Assembly: GCA_026182355.1 (NCBI GenBank)
Contig: JAPFBL010000369.1
Span: 62,001-126,000, forward strand
Length of the DNA: 64,000 nt
Origin: Hermatobates lingyangjiaoensis
Taxonomy: Eukaryota > Arthropoda > Insecta > Hemiptera > Hermatobatidae
Reading direction: 5' to 3'
Shown here: piece by piece, positions 53,940 to 63,860 of the stretch
Layout: each line of letters begins with the position of its first letter
Position numbering within the stretch: the first letter of the stretch is position 1
The notes under the pieces: generated by a model
Told to the model about the DNA's origin: nothing
The model's input: the letters and a program-made list of their open reading frames with translations, nothing else
Database searches by the model: none
Made by a program: the position numbers and the translations under genes

Positions 53940-56900
53940 AGCAGTTCATTTACCATTCGATGGCAGAGAAGGTGGCGACACGCTGGGACTAGTATGTAAT
54001 CTAGATATATGGACACAGATAACAATATTCTTCTAAATACTAGCATACTAGCAGTTGATTTACCATTCGATGGCAGAGAAGGTGGCGACACACTGTGACT
54101 AGTATGTAATCTAGATATATGGACACAGATAACAACACTCTTCTAAATACTAGCATACTAGCAGTTGACTTACCATTCGATGGCAGAGAAGGTGGCGACA
54201 CGCTGGGACTAGTATGTAATCTAGATATATGGACACAGATAACAATATTCTTCTAAATACTAGCATACTAGCAGTTGACTTACCATTCGATGGCAGAGAA
54301 GGTGGCGACACGCTGGGACTAGTATGTAATCTAGATATATGGACACAGATAACAATATTCTTCTAAATACTAGCATACTAGCAGTTGACTTACCATTCGA
54401 TGGCAGAGAAGGTGGCGACACGCTGGGACTAGTATGTAATCTAGATATATGGGCACAGATAACATCACTCTTCTAAATACTAGCAGTTGATTTACCATTC
54501 GATGGCAGAGAAGGTGGCGACACGCTGGGACTAGTATGTAATCTAGATATATGGGCACAGATAACAATACTCTTCTAAATACTAGCATACTAGCAGTTGA
54601 CTTACCATTCGATGGCAGAGAAGGTGGCGACACGCTGGGACTAGTATGTAATCTAGATATATGGGCACAGATAACAACACTCTTCTAAATACTAGCATAC
54701 TAGCAATTGATTTACCATTCGATGGCAGAGAAGGTGGCGACACGCTGGGACTAGTGTGTAATCTAGATATATGGACACAGATAACAATAGTCTTCTAAAT
54801 ACTAGCATACTAGCAGTTGACTTACCATTCGATGGAAGAGAAGGTGGCGACACGCTGGTACTAGAATGTAATCTAGATATATGGACACAGATAACAATAT
54901 TCTTCTAAATACTAGCATACTAGCAGTTGACTTACCATTCGATGGCAGAGAAGGTGGCGACACGCTGGGACTAGTATGTAATCTAGATATATGGGCACAG
55001 ATAACAACACTCTTCTAAATACTAGCATACTAGCAGTTGATTTACCATTCGATGGCAGAGAAGGTGGCGACACGCTGGGACTAGTATGTAATCTAGATAT
55101 ATGGGCACAGATAACAATACTCTTCTAAATACTAGCATACTAGCAGTTGACTTACCATTCGATGGCAGAGAAGGTGGCGACACGCTGGGACTAGTATGTA
55201 ATCTAGATATATGGACACAGATAACAACACTCTTCTAAATACTAGCATACTAGCAGTTGACTTACCATTCGATGGCAGAGAAGGTGGCGACACGCTGGGA
55301 CTAGTATGTAATCTAGATATATGGACACAGATAACAATATTCTTCTAAATACTAGCATACTAGCAGTTGATTTACCATTCGATGGCAAAGAAGGTGGCGA
55401 CACGCTGGGACTAGTATGTAATCTAGATTACATATGGACACAGATAACAATACTCTTCTAAATACTAGCATACTAGCAGTTGATTTACCATTCGATGGTA
55501 GAGAAGGTGGCGACACACTGTGACTAGTATGTAATCTAGATATATGGACACAGATAACAACACTCTTCTAAATACTAGCATACTAGCAGTTGATTTACCA
55601 TTCGATGGCAAAGAAGGTGGCGACACGCTGGGACTAGTATGTAATCTAGATTACATATGGACACAGATAACAATATTCTTCTAAATACTAGCATACTAGC
55701 AGTTGATTTACCATTCGATGGCAGAGAAGGTGGCGACACGCTGGGACTAGTATGTAATCTAGATATATGGGCACAGCTAACAATATTCTTCTAAATACTA
55801 GCATACTAGCAGCTGACTTACCATTCGATGGCAGAGAAGGTGGCGACACGCTGGGACTAGTATGTAATCTAGATTACATATGGACACAGATAACAATACT
55901 CTTCTAAATACTAGCATACTAGCAGTTGATTTACCATTCGATGGCAGAGAAGGTGGCGACACACTGTGACTAGTATGTAATCTAGATATATGGACACAGA
56001 TAACAACACTCTTCTAAATACTAGCATACTAGCAGTTGATTTACCATTCGATGGCAGAGAAGGTGGCGACACGCTGGGACTAGTATGTAATCTAGATATA
56101 TGGACACAGATAACAACACTCTTCTAAATACTAGCATACTAGCAGTTGATTTACCATTCGATGGTAGAGAAGGTGGCGACACACTGGGACTAGTATGTAA
56201 TCTAGATATATGGACACAGATAACAACACTCTTCTAAATACTAGCATACTAGCAGTTGATTTACCATTCGATGGCAGAGAAGGTGGCGACACGCTGGGAC
56301 TAGTATGTAATCTAGATATATGGGCACAGATAACAATATTCTTCTAAATACTAGCATACTAGCAGTTGACTTACCATTCGATGGCAGAGAAGGTGGCGAC
56401 ACGCTGGGACTAGTATGTAATCTAGATATATGGGCACAGATAACAACACTCTTCTAAATACTAGCATACTAGCAGTTGACTTACCATTCGATGGCAGAGA
56501 AGGTGGCGACACACTGGGACTAGTATGTAATCTAGATATATGGACACAGATAACAACACTCTTCTAAATACTAGCATACTAGCAGTTGATTTACCATTCG
56601 ATGGCAGAGAAGGTGGCGACACGCTGGGACTAGTATGTAATCTAGATATATGGACACAGATAACAACACTCTTCTAAATACTAGCATACTAGCAGTTAAT
56701 TTACCATTCGATGGCAGAGAAGGTGGCGACACACTGGGACTAGTATGTAATCTAGATATATGGACACAGATAAAAACACTCTTCTAAATACTAGCATACT
56801 AGCAGTTGATTTACCATTCGATGGCAGAGAAGGTGGCGACACACTGGGACTAGTATGTAATCTAGATATATGGACACAGATAACAACACTCTTCTAAATA

Positions 56901-58134
56901 CTAGCATACTAACAGTTGATTTACCATTCGATGGCAGAGAAGGTGGCGACACGCTGGGACTAGTATGTAATCTAGATATATGGACACAGATAACAACACT
57001 CTTCTAAATACTAGCATACTAGCAGTTGATTTACCATTCGATGGCAGAGAAGGTGGCGACACACTGGGACTAGTATGTAATCTAGATATATGGACACAGA
57101 TAACAACACTCTTCTAAATACTAGCATACTAGCAGTTGATTTACCATTCGATGGCAGAGAAGGTGGCGACACGCTGGGACTAGTATGTAATCTAGATATA
57201 TGGGCACAGATAACAATATTCTTCTAAATACTAGCATACTAGCAGTTGACTTACCATTCGATGGCAGAGAAGGTGGCGACACGCTGGGACTAGTATGTAA
57301 TCTAGATATATGGGCACAGATAACAACACTCTTCTAAATACTAGCATACTAGCAGTTGACTTACCATTCGATGGCAGAGAAGGTGGCGACACACTGGGAC
57401 TAGTATGTAATCTAGATATATGGACACAGATAACAACACTCTTCTAAATACTAGCATACTAGCAGTTGATTTACCATTCGATGGCAGAGAAGGTGGCGAC
57501 ACGCTGGGACTAGTATGTAATCTAGATATATGGGCACAGATAACAACATTCTTCTAAATACTAGCATACTAGCAGTTGACTTACCATTCGATGGCAGAGA
57601 AGGTGGCGACACACTGGGACTAGTATGTAATCTAGATATATGGACACAGATAACAACACTCTTCTAAATACTAGCATACTAGCAGTTGACTTACCATTCG
57701 ATGGCAGAGAAGGTGGCGACACGCTGGAACTAGTATGTAATCTAGATATATGGGCACAGATAACAACACTCTTCTAAATACTAGCATACTAGCAGTTGAC
57801 TTACCATTCGATGGCAGAGAAGGTGGCGACACACTGGGACTAGTATGTAATCTAGATATATGGACACAGATAACAACACTCTTCTAAATACTAGCATACT
57901 AGCAGTTGATTTACCATTCGATGGCAGAGAAGGTGGCGACACGCTGGGACTAGTATGTAATCTAGATATATGGGCACAGATAACAACACTCTTCTAAATA
58001 CTAGCATACTAGCAGTTGACTTATCATTCGATGGCACAGAAGGTGGCGACACACTGGGACTAGTATGTAATCTAGATATATGGACACAGATAACAACACT
58101 CTTCTAAATACTAGCATACTAGCAGTTGACTTAC
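53940..58134. repeat. 110-bp tandem array of an exon end plus its 5' splice site, about 38 copies
   Basis: Read on the minus strand each unit carries AGTCCCAGCGTGTCGCCACC through CTGCCATCGAATG, identical to the end of the AF10-like exon at 58135, then GTAAGTCAACTG (or GTAAATCAACTG) and about 70 nt of intron ending ATCTAGATTACATACTAG. A few units carry a 6-bp insertion, and one at 54475 lacks about 10 bp. The array lies wholly in the intron. Confidence 0.92.
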
Positions 58135-58221
58135 CATTCGATGGCAGAGAAGGTGGCGACACGCTGGGACTAGTGGGACGAGGAGACTCTTCCGAGCTTA
58201 GTTGAGGGGTAGAACTTCTCG
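58135..58221 (-). CDS. AF10-like gene, exon whose 3' end is tandemly amplified
   Basis: 87 nt, preceded by CTTGTTCCAG and ending CATCGAATG|GTAAGT. It encodes RSSTPQLSSEESPRPTSP followed by SVSPPSLPSN. The last 35-45 nt and the donor are repeated about 38 times downstream (53940-58134). The outermost copy was chosen because it continues the exon without interruption. Confidence 0.75.
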
Positions 58222-58599
58222 CTGGAACAAGAGTTGCCCACGAATAAAGACAGACCAATTACAAAGTGTCCCAGAAAACCAAATTGCTTTCCAGTAATGG
58301 AAACCAAACAAAAGGAAAATACTAAACCATTTTTTCATTTGCTATCTCATCAATATATATACGATAAACACAAGAAAAACATTAAAGATAAACATTGGAA
58401 AAGTTCACTTCAATATTTCGACATCCGTCAGTATCAGGATGATTATATGAAGATGACTGTACCTTGATAGGTAATTCAAGATGTAGTCTTTAAAACTATG
58501 CATGTAAGACAGAAGACATCTCTTCTCAATGACGATAGACGTCATCGAAAAACTCAAGTGATTAGTTGTACTAAAAAATCACTATATATGTAAATATAT

Positions 58600-58840
58600 A
58601 TAAAAAGATTTCACATAAGCACGTGAAATAACAATCAATGATCAAACCACAATAAGAAATGGGAAAACAAGACTTAGATCTTTCAACCGTAACAAGCGGT
58701 CTTCGTCAGAGTCAAAAACCCAACTGACAAGAGACAAAAACCGTCACAGTTGGGTTTTTGACTCTGAGGAAGACCGCTTGTTACGGTTGAAAAATCTTAG
58801 TTTTGTTTTCACATTTCATATTGTGGTTTGATCATATATA
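58600..58840. repeat. Ribozyme fold-back, GACT/AGTC family
   Basis: The minus motif at 58671-58713 has the intact CTGACGAA core but one T fewer before AAGTC. The plus motif at 58760-58802 has CTGAGGAA and AAATCT. Arms are about 90 bp; (TA)n follows. Confidence 0.7.
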
Positions 58841-59385
58841 TATATATATATATATTTTATATATATATATATATATATTATATTTTGTAAAATTTGGAAG
58901 CAGTTCTTCATTTAAGTATATTTCGTTGAACAATTGATTGTATTTCACTGATGTCATTTTCTTCACCAGTTTTTCAAGGTTTCTGAATACCTTCTTTCCT
59001 TCATCCAAGCGTTGGAGAATGTTAATTAAGTGGGAACCGACATGTTCCGACTGGCTTCCAGTCATCTTCAGGGTAATTAATTAAAAAAAGAAAAAAAAAG
59101 AAAAATTATTGGAAAAATTATACAGAGTTGGTACTGTAAACTGTGTCCTAATACCAACTCTAAAGACTCCAATAATTTTTCTTTTTTTTTTCTTTTTTTA
59201 ATTAATTACCCTGAAGATGACTGGAAGCCAGTCGAAACATGTCGGTTCCCACTTAATTAACATTCTCCAACGCTTGGATGAAGGAAAGAAGAAGGTATTC
59301 AGAAACCTTGAAAAACTGGTGAAGAAAATGACATCAGTGAAATACGGTCAGTTGTTCAACGATATATATATATATATATATATAT
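58836..59385. repeat. Penelope-type fold-back between (TA)n tracts, CATG family
   Basis: (TA)n, antisense ORF start (58890-59035), ribozyme motif (-), 150-bp spacer, ribozyme (+) at 59208-59249, sense ORF start (59241-59358), (TA)n. The sense frame reads VGSHLINILQRLDEGKKK and NLEKLVKKMTSVKYGQLFND. Another antisense copy follows at 59385-59530. Confidence 0.75.
59208..59249 (+). ncRNA. Hammerhead-like ribozyme, CATG family
   Basis: ACC, core CTGAAGAT, stem II GACTGG-AAG-CCAGTC (six pairs), GAA, palindrome ACATGT, C, GGT. Stem I then opens into an internal loop and re-forms between TAATTAA-type flanks. The opposed copy near 59030-59065 has GGA instead of GAA. Confidence 0.68.
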
Positions 59386-59554
59386 TTCGTTGAACAGCTG
59401 ACCGTATTTCGCTGATGTCATTTTCTTCACTAGTTTTTCAAGGTTTCTGAATACCTTCTTCTTTCCTTCATCCAAACGTTGGAGAATGTTAATTAAGTTA
59501 TAACCGACATGTTTCGACTGGCTTCCAGTTCATCTAAATATATATATATATATA

Positions 59555-60030
59555 TTTAGGAAGCAGTCCTTCATTTATACAGGTTTGATTAAATAATACG
59601 CCATATTTACGGTTGATTAGTTTCCTTGTGTATTTCTCAAGGGATCTGAATAATCTTCTTGTACAAACATCTAAATTGAATAGAACATTTCCAATGGTTC
59701 CATTGTCTTTACATCTTGCATTTCCACTAATTTTACTATTGTCACAACAGTCACAACTAGTACTATTACTATTACTACTACTACTATTATCACTACTATC
59801 GACATGTTTCGACTGCTCGTCAGTCATCTTCCGGATAAGGAGGTTCTTTGCTGAGTTGTTGGTATTTACTGCAATAGTAAAATTAGTGGAAATGCAAGAT
59901 GTAAAGACAATGGAACCATTGGAAATGTTCTATTCAATTTAGATGTTTGTACAAGAAGATTATTCAGATCCCTTGAGAAATACACAAGGAAACTAATCAA
60001 CCGTAAATATGGCGTATTATTTAATCAAAC

Positions 60031-60035
<5 letters not shown>
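59555..60035. repeat. Penelope-type fold-back, second CATG family
   Basis: Antisense ORF start at 59560-59700 and its sense mirror at 59895-60030 (RRLFRSLEKYTRKLINRKYG, then LFNQTC), both ending in TA tracts. One ribozyme motif (-) near 59797-59835: TATC, CGGAAGAT, GACTG-ACGAG-CAGTC, GAA, ACATGT, C, GATA, with U4 changed to G. A trinucleotide ACT run adjoins it. Confidence 0.65.
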
Positions 60036-60074
<39 letters not shown>

Positions 60075-60199
60075 CCATGATAAACGAAAAACGGTCCGGT
60101 AGGACAGATAACAATTAAAATAAGCAGTGACACATAAACTGAAACACAACAAAGACTCGCAATTCAATATTTCGACCGTAACACTGCTTATTTTAATTA

Positions 60200-60510
60200 T
60201 ATATATATATATAGTTCAATATAGACAAAGAAACATAGAGAAATCGAAAGAACACACTTACAGTCTCTAATTTTCGGTTTGAACCGTCTTCAGGAGAGAT
60301 AAGAGAGGGAAACCAAGCGCACTGGTTCAGAGACGGTTGGAGACCCTCCGTCTCCAACGGTTTGTTGGGTCTCCAACCGTCTCTGAACCAGTGCGCTTGG
60401 TTTCCCTCTCTTATCTCTCCTGAAGACGGTTCAAACCGAAAACTAGAGACTGTAAGTGTGTTCTTTCGATTTCTCTATGTTTCTTTGTCTATATTGAACT
60501 ATATTTGTCC
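60200..60510. repeat. Ribozyme fold-back, TCTC/GAGA family
   Basis: Arms of about 140 bp centred near 60357 (GGAGACCCTCCGTCTCC centre). Minus motif intact, plus motif altered. Outer arms carry AGTTCAATATAGACAAAG and its complement. Confidence 0.75.
60263..60298 (-). ncRNA. Hammerhead-like ribozyme, TCTC/GAGA family
   Basis: Minus strand: TCTC, core CTGAAGAC, stem II GGTT-CA-AACC, GAA, palindrome AATT, A, GAGA. Stem I has four perfect pairs. Confidence 0.65.
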
Positions 60511-60588
60511 GTTTTGGATCGTATTTCCAACGAAAAAGTGTATATATATATATATTATTCGATGCGATGTTGACCAATGGGAGTAGAG

Positions 60589-61308
60589 TTACAGGTCCAA
60601 GCGTAAGGTCCCAGTTGCCCGCTGCTCAGCAAAAAGCCTTTGCGTTCTGCCAATAGGTATAGAGGTTGCACAGTCCCTCTGTGTTAAATGATGTTTGGCA
60701 GAAAACATTAGCCTCACTTTACAGTGAACTCCTGTTCCCTTTCTATTTTTGATTTTTGTGGTGGTTGGGTGTTGTTGTTGTTTACTATTTTCTGTTACGG
60801 ATATTGCTGGATATTTAAATGATACTCTCGGTTGTTTACTGCGAAAAGCCGCCTTCATCTTCATGCCAACAGGGGTAGAGGTTGCACAGTCCCTCTTGAT
60901 TATTAAGAGATGTTGACACTGGAATCCAACTTCTTCTCGTAGAAACATCTTCAAGTTGTAGGTTTTGTATATTGTTCTCTTCGGTTTCTTATGTTCATGT
61001 TTTTTCTTCAGTTGAATGTTATTGCTGCTATTGATGGGTGGCTGGTAGGTGATGAAAAGTTCTGCACTGTTGACCTGGTGGTGGTATTTGCGACATGTTT
61101 CAACCATTCTCTGGTTATCTTCAGGCAAGGAAATGGCCCAGACGTTGGTCCTTATATACAGTTTTCTATGGGTTGTCCGGGGAAAGGAATATGATTCGAT
61201 GCGATGTTGACCAATGGGAGTAGAGTTACAGGTCCAAGCGTAAGGTCCCAGTTGCCCGCTGCTCAGCAAAAAGCCTTTGCGTTCTGCCAATAGGTATAGA
61301 GGTTGCAC
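60589..61308 (-). CDS. Repeat-borne ORF of 239 residues, unknown function
   Basis: The frame runs through the ribozyme segment (SLPEDNQRMVETCRKYHHQV) and continues as a Lys/Arg-rich, Gln-rich protein. RDCATSTPVG and RDCATSIPIG are an internal duplication. The same frame is open in the plus copy (61628-62422, 264 residues) and in part of the second minus copy (61226-61591). A likely real start is the Met in QRMVETC, inside the ribozyme hairpin. I recognise no domain. It may be the N-terminal extension of a Penelope-like ORF or an artefact of recent duplication. Confidence 0.3.
   Translation of the reverse strand: MQPLYLLAERKGFLLSSGQLGPYAWTCNSTPIGQHRIESYSFPRTTHRKLYIRTNVWAISLPEDNQRMVETCRKYHHQVNSAELFITYQPPINSSNNIQLKKKHEHKKPKRTIYKTYNLKMFLREEVGFQCQHLLIIKRDCATSTPVGMKMKAAFRSKQPRVSFKYPAISVTENSKQQQHPTTTKIKNRKGTGVHCKVRLMFSAKHHLTQRDCATSIPIGRTQRLFAEQRATGTLRLDL
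61088..61128 (-). ncRNA. Hammerhead-like ribozyme, TTGC/GCAA family
   Basis: Minus strand: TTGC, core CTGAAGAT, stem II AACCA-GAGAA-TGGTT, GAA, palindrome ACATGT, C, GCAA. Stem I and stem II are perfect. Confidence 0.7.
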
Positions 61309-61627
61309 AGTCCCTCTGTGTTAAATGATGTTTGGCAGAAAACATTAGCCTCACTTTACAGTGAACTCCTGTTCCCTTTCTATTTTTGATTTTTGTGGTG
61401 GTTGGGTGTTGTTGTTGTTTACTATTTTCTGTTACGGATATTGTTGGATATTTAAATGATACTCTCGGTTGTTTACTGCGAAAAGCCGCCTTCATCTTCA
61501 TGCCAACAGGGGTAGAGGTTGCACAGTCCCTCTTGATTATTAAGAGATGTTGACACTGGAATCCAACTTCTTCTCGTAGAAACATCTTCAAGTTGTAGGT
61601 TTTGTATATTGTTCTCTTCGGTTTCTT

Positions 61628-62422
61628 ATGTTCATGTTTTTTCTTCAGTTGAATGTTATTGCTGCTATTGATGGGTGGCTGGTAGGTGATGAAAAGTTCT
61701 GCACTGTTGACCTTTTCCTATTGGCAGAACGCAAAGGCTTTTTGCTGAGCAGCGGGCAACTGGGACCTTACGCTTGGACCTGTAACTCTACTCCCATTGG
61801 TCAACATCGCATCGAATCATATTCCTTTCCCCGGACAACCCATAGAAAACTGTATATAAGGACCAACGTCTGGGCCATTTCCTTGCCTGAAGATAACCAG
61901 AGAATGGTTGAAACATGTCGCAAATACCACCACCAGGTCAACAGTGCAGAACTTTTCATCACCTACCAGCCACCCATCAATAGCAGCAATAACATTCAAC
62001 TGAAGAAAAAACATGAACATAAGAAACCGAAGAGAACAATATACAAAACCTACAACTTGAAGATGTTTCTACGAGAAGAAGTTGGATTCCAGTGTCAACA
62101 TCTCTTAATAATCAAGAGGGACTGTGCAACCTCTACCCCTGTTGGCATGAAGATGAAGGCGGCTTTTCGCAGTAAACAACCGAGAGTATCATTTAAATAT
62201 CCAGCAATATCCGTAACAGAAAATAGTAAACAACAACAACACCCAACCACCACAAAAATCAAAAATAGAAAGGGAACAGGAGTTCACTGTAAAGTGAGGC
62301 TAATGTTTTCTGCCAAACATCATTTAACACAGAGGGACTGTGCAACCTCTATACCTATTGGCAGAACGCAAAGGCTTTTTGCTGAGCAGCGGGCAACTGG
62401 GACCTTACGCTTGGACCTGTAA
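61628..62422 (+). CDS. Repeat-borne ORF, plus copy
   Basis: Mirror of the frame at 60589-61308. The first part (to about 61710) belongs to the opposing arm, so the nominal N-terminus is chimeric. From the Met of RMVETC onward it equals the minus copy, apart from at least one Ala/Thr difference from the 61226-61591 copy. Confidence 0.3.
   Translation: MFMFFLQLNVIAAIDGWLVGDEKFCTVDLFLLAERKGFLLSSGQLGPYAWTCNSTPIGQHRIESYSFPRTTHRKLYIRTNVWAISLPEDNQRMVETCRKYHHQVNSAELFITYQPPINSSNNIQLKKKHEHKKPKRTIYKTYNLKMFLREEVGFQCQHLLIIKRDCATSTPVGMKMKAAFRSKQPRVSFKYPAISVTENSKQQQHPTTTKIKNRKGTGVHCKVRLMFSAKHHLTQRDCATSIPIGRTQRLFAEQRATGTLRLDL
61850..61862 (+). promoter_or_regulatory. Candidate TATA box upstream of ribozyme
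   Basis: CTGTATATAAGGA; the same sequence lies on the minus strand of copy 1 near 61155-61167. Inference from sequence only. Confidence 0.35.
61883..61923 (+). ncRNA. Hammerhead-like ribozyme, TTGC/GCAA family
   Basis: Identical to 61088-61128 on the plus strand. A TATATAAGG box lies about 30 bp upstream at 61852-61860, so a promoter may drive transcripts beginning just before the ribozyme. Confidence 0.7.
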
Positions 62423-62484
62423 CTCTACTCCCATTGGTCAACATCGCATCGAATCATATTCCTTTCCCCGGACAACCCATAGAA

Positions 62485-62520
<36 letters not shown>

Positions 62521-62644
62521 AGATTTCACAATGAACACGTGAAATAAAAATCAACATCTAAAAACCATTAAGTAATGAGAAAAGTGAACAAGATATGTGA
62601 ACAAGTAAGTAGTGTTTCGGGCATGCTGTCTGTCGAGGACTGAC

Positions 62645-62779
62645 CTTTCCGCTTCCTAGTCCCACTGGAGGTCAAGGGAGGCGTCTTAGAGCCTGTCAAG
62701 TCTGATGACCCGTTACTGCCGGCTTTTAATTCACTATTCAAGTCTTCACTCAAATCTTCATTCGATCTTCCTTTATTGG
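62645..62779 (-). CDS. AF10-like gene, first exon in the window
   Basis: 135 nt, entering in phase 1 after TGTTTTAG and leaving in phase 1 at AAAG|GTCAGT. It encodes NKGRSNEDLSEDLNSELK, a Gly/Ser stretch and a terminal TSSGTRKRK, probably part of a nuclear localisation signal. The frame stays open past the donor, so read-through is possible, but the next exon fits only this donor phase. Confidence 0.7.
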
Positions 62780-62819
62780 CTAAAACAGAAAAAGACAGTT
62801 AAACATACATCATTACATT

Positions 62820-63440
62820 TAGAGCCAGCAAAAGTTTTACTTTATGTACTCCTTGGAGGCTTTGAAGCTAACTGTATCGTATTATAGTGCATACATCGAG
62901 GGTGAGGCTGAAGAATTTTCATCTAGACTACTGGCTGACTTAGACTCTCTCCGGTCATGGGGACTTTGGGGCATACCTTTCCAGGGTTTTTTTTTTTTTT
63001 GCATGATGTGGTGTCGTGGGACCCGCCTCCGCGAGGTCCACCTTGGGCGCATGAGCGGGCTCGGTCGCATCCCTCTTCTGAGGAATGTGGTGTGTTCCTT
63101 CATGTGGCTAAAGGGTCTCACGTAAAAAAGCATCGATCTGTAATTGCTTTGTTCATGGATCGAGCCGAAAGGCCGAGAAACATAACTACAAATCAAAACA
63201 GGTTTTAAAAGAGGGAGGATGAGAGGTGTATTTGTGGGGCCCCCCTCAGAGAGTGTTGCTCACGTTCTAGAGGTATGCCTCAGATATGCCAGAGAGCGTT
63301 TTGAATATGAATCTAATACGGGTGAGTTCGTGGAATCCACATACAGAAACACTTTAAAGAAGAACAGGGTTGCGTTTCTTAAATTCGTCTATGCTATAGG
63401 AACATGCAAGAGGACAGCAGTATTGCCCCCCAAGTGATCT
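62820..63440 (+). pseudogene. Non-LTR retroelement fragments
   Basis: 62832-62885 encodes EPAKVLLYVLLGGFEANC, the family A C-terminus. About 62900-63437 is a different element with a Gly-Pro-rich block and a terminal SESVAHVLEVCLRYARERFE segment ending in a stop at 63435-63437, reminiscent of the non-LTR C-terminal knuckle. Confidence 0.5.
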
Positions 63441-63699
63441 TCATGTTGGCTAAAGTCCATATACCATGTTGAATACACTGGTTCTCGTAAGATCTAATAC
63501 GCATGAGAAATGTTAATGTTCTTGTTTTTCTTTTGTTTTCCTTTACATGAATGCCTAAAATAACGGTTAAGACGGCACAAAGAACTCGAAATACGAGTAG
63601 ATAATGAAACAAGAAATAAAAGGAAAAAAAACATAACAATTAAAAGAAAAAAAAAATTAAAATTAACCACACAGACAACACTGATTCCACAATGTAGAT

Positions 63700-63860
63700 G
63701 ACAAGTGTAGATAGGTTATAGGAAAATGAAATACACAGTCAGTTAGTTGCTCTTGAAGATGGGATCCGGACGGACCCGAAACCAGTCAAGCTTTTCTGAG
63801 ACTTTACCAGGTATGAGGGACAGTATTACTACTAATTCTAATAATGGAAATTTTCATTTG
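63700..63860 (+). mobile_element. Penelope-type pLTR fragment with decayed ribozyme
   Basis: Sister of 45100-45240. The motif at about 63749-63793 reads GCTC, TTGAAGAT, hairpin, GAA, ACCAGT, C, AAGC. The core lacks C3 and the palindrome is broken. Confidence 0.5.

Larger units (their letters stand above)
60563..62490. repeat. Three-copy unit: two direct minus copies and one plus copy
   Basis: Minus copies at about 60563-61192 and 61193-61710 (second truncated before its ribozyme), then an inverted plus copy at about 61711-62490. Copies are almost identical. Each starts near the sequence AAGGACCAACGTCTGGGCC, carries a ribozyme motif (two copies) and an open frame, and ends ACATCGCATCGAATCATA. 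(TA)n lies at both outer ends. Confidence 0.8.
29600..62779 (-). other. Whole-gene span: AF10/AF17 (MLLT10/MLLT6, Alhambra)-like, 3' half
   Basis: Eleven minus-strand exons (62779-62645, 58221-58135, 53155-52936, 51252-51103, 46097-45993, 43372-43207, 40880-40760, 39527-39390, 37991-37820, 35462-35292, 29756-29726 to stop) join in frame at all ten junctions and give 498 residues. AF10-family proteins read histone H3 through N-terminal PHD fingers and recruit the H3K79 methyltransferase DOT1L through the OM-LZ coiled coil. The OM-LZ is visible: LEQLLERQWEQGSQFLMEQ in exon 7 continuing into CLHQLRAENVQLEEHV in exon 8. The rest is Ser/Thr/Pro/Gly-rich linker plus a basic RKRK and a KGEKRRSKRSSS stretch. 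PHD exons are not in the window and should lie beyond 62779. All boundaries obey AG/GT. Introns are 1.2-5.5 kb and loaded with transposons. Confidence 0.85.

Noticed and set aside
53940..58134. Interpretation as a CRISPR-like array
   Set aside because: Units are 110 bp, contiguous, with no unique spacers, and contain a host exon end and splice donor; the genome is eukaryotic.
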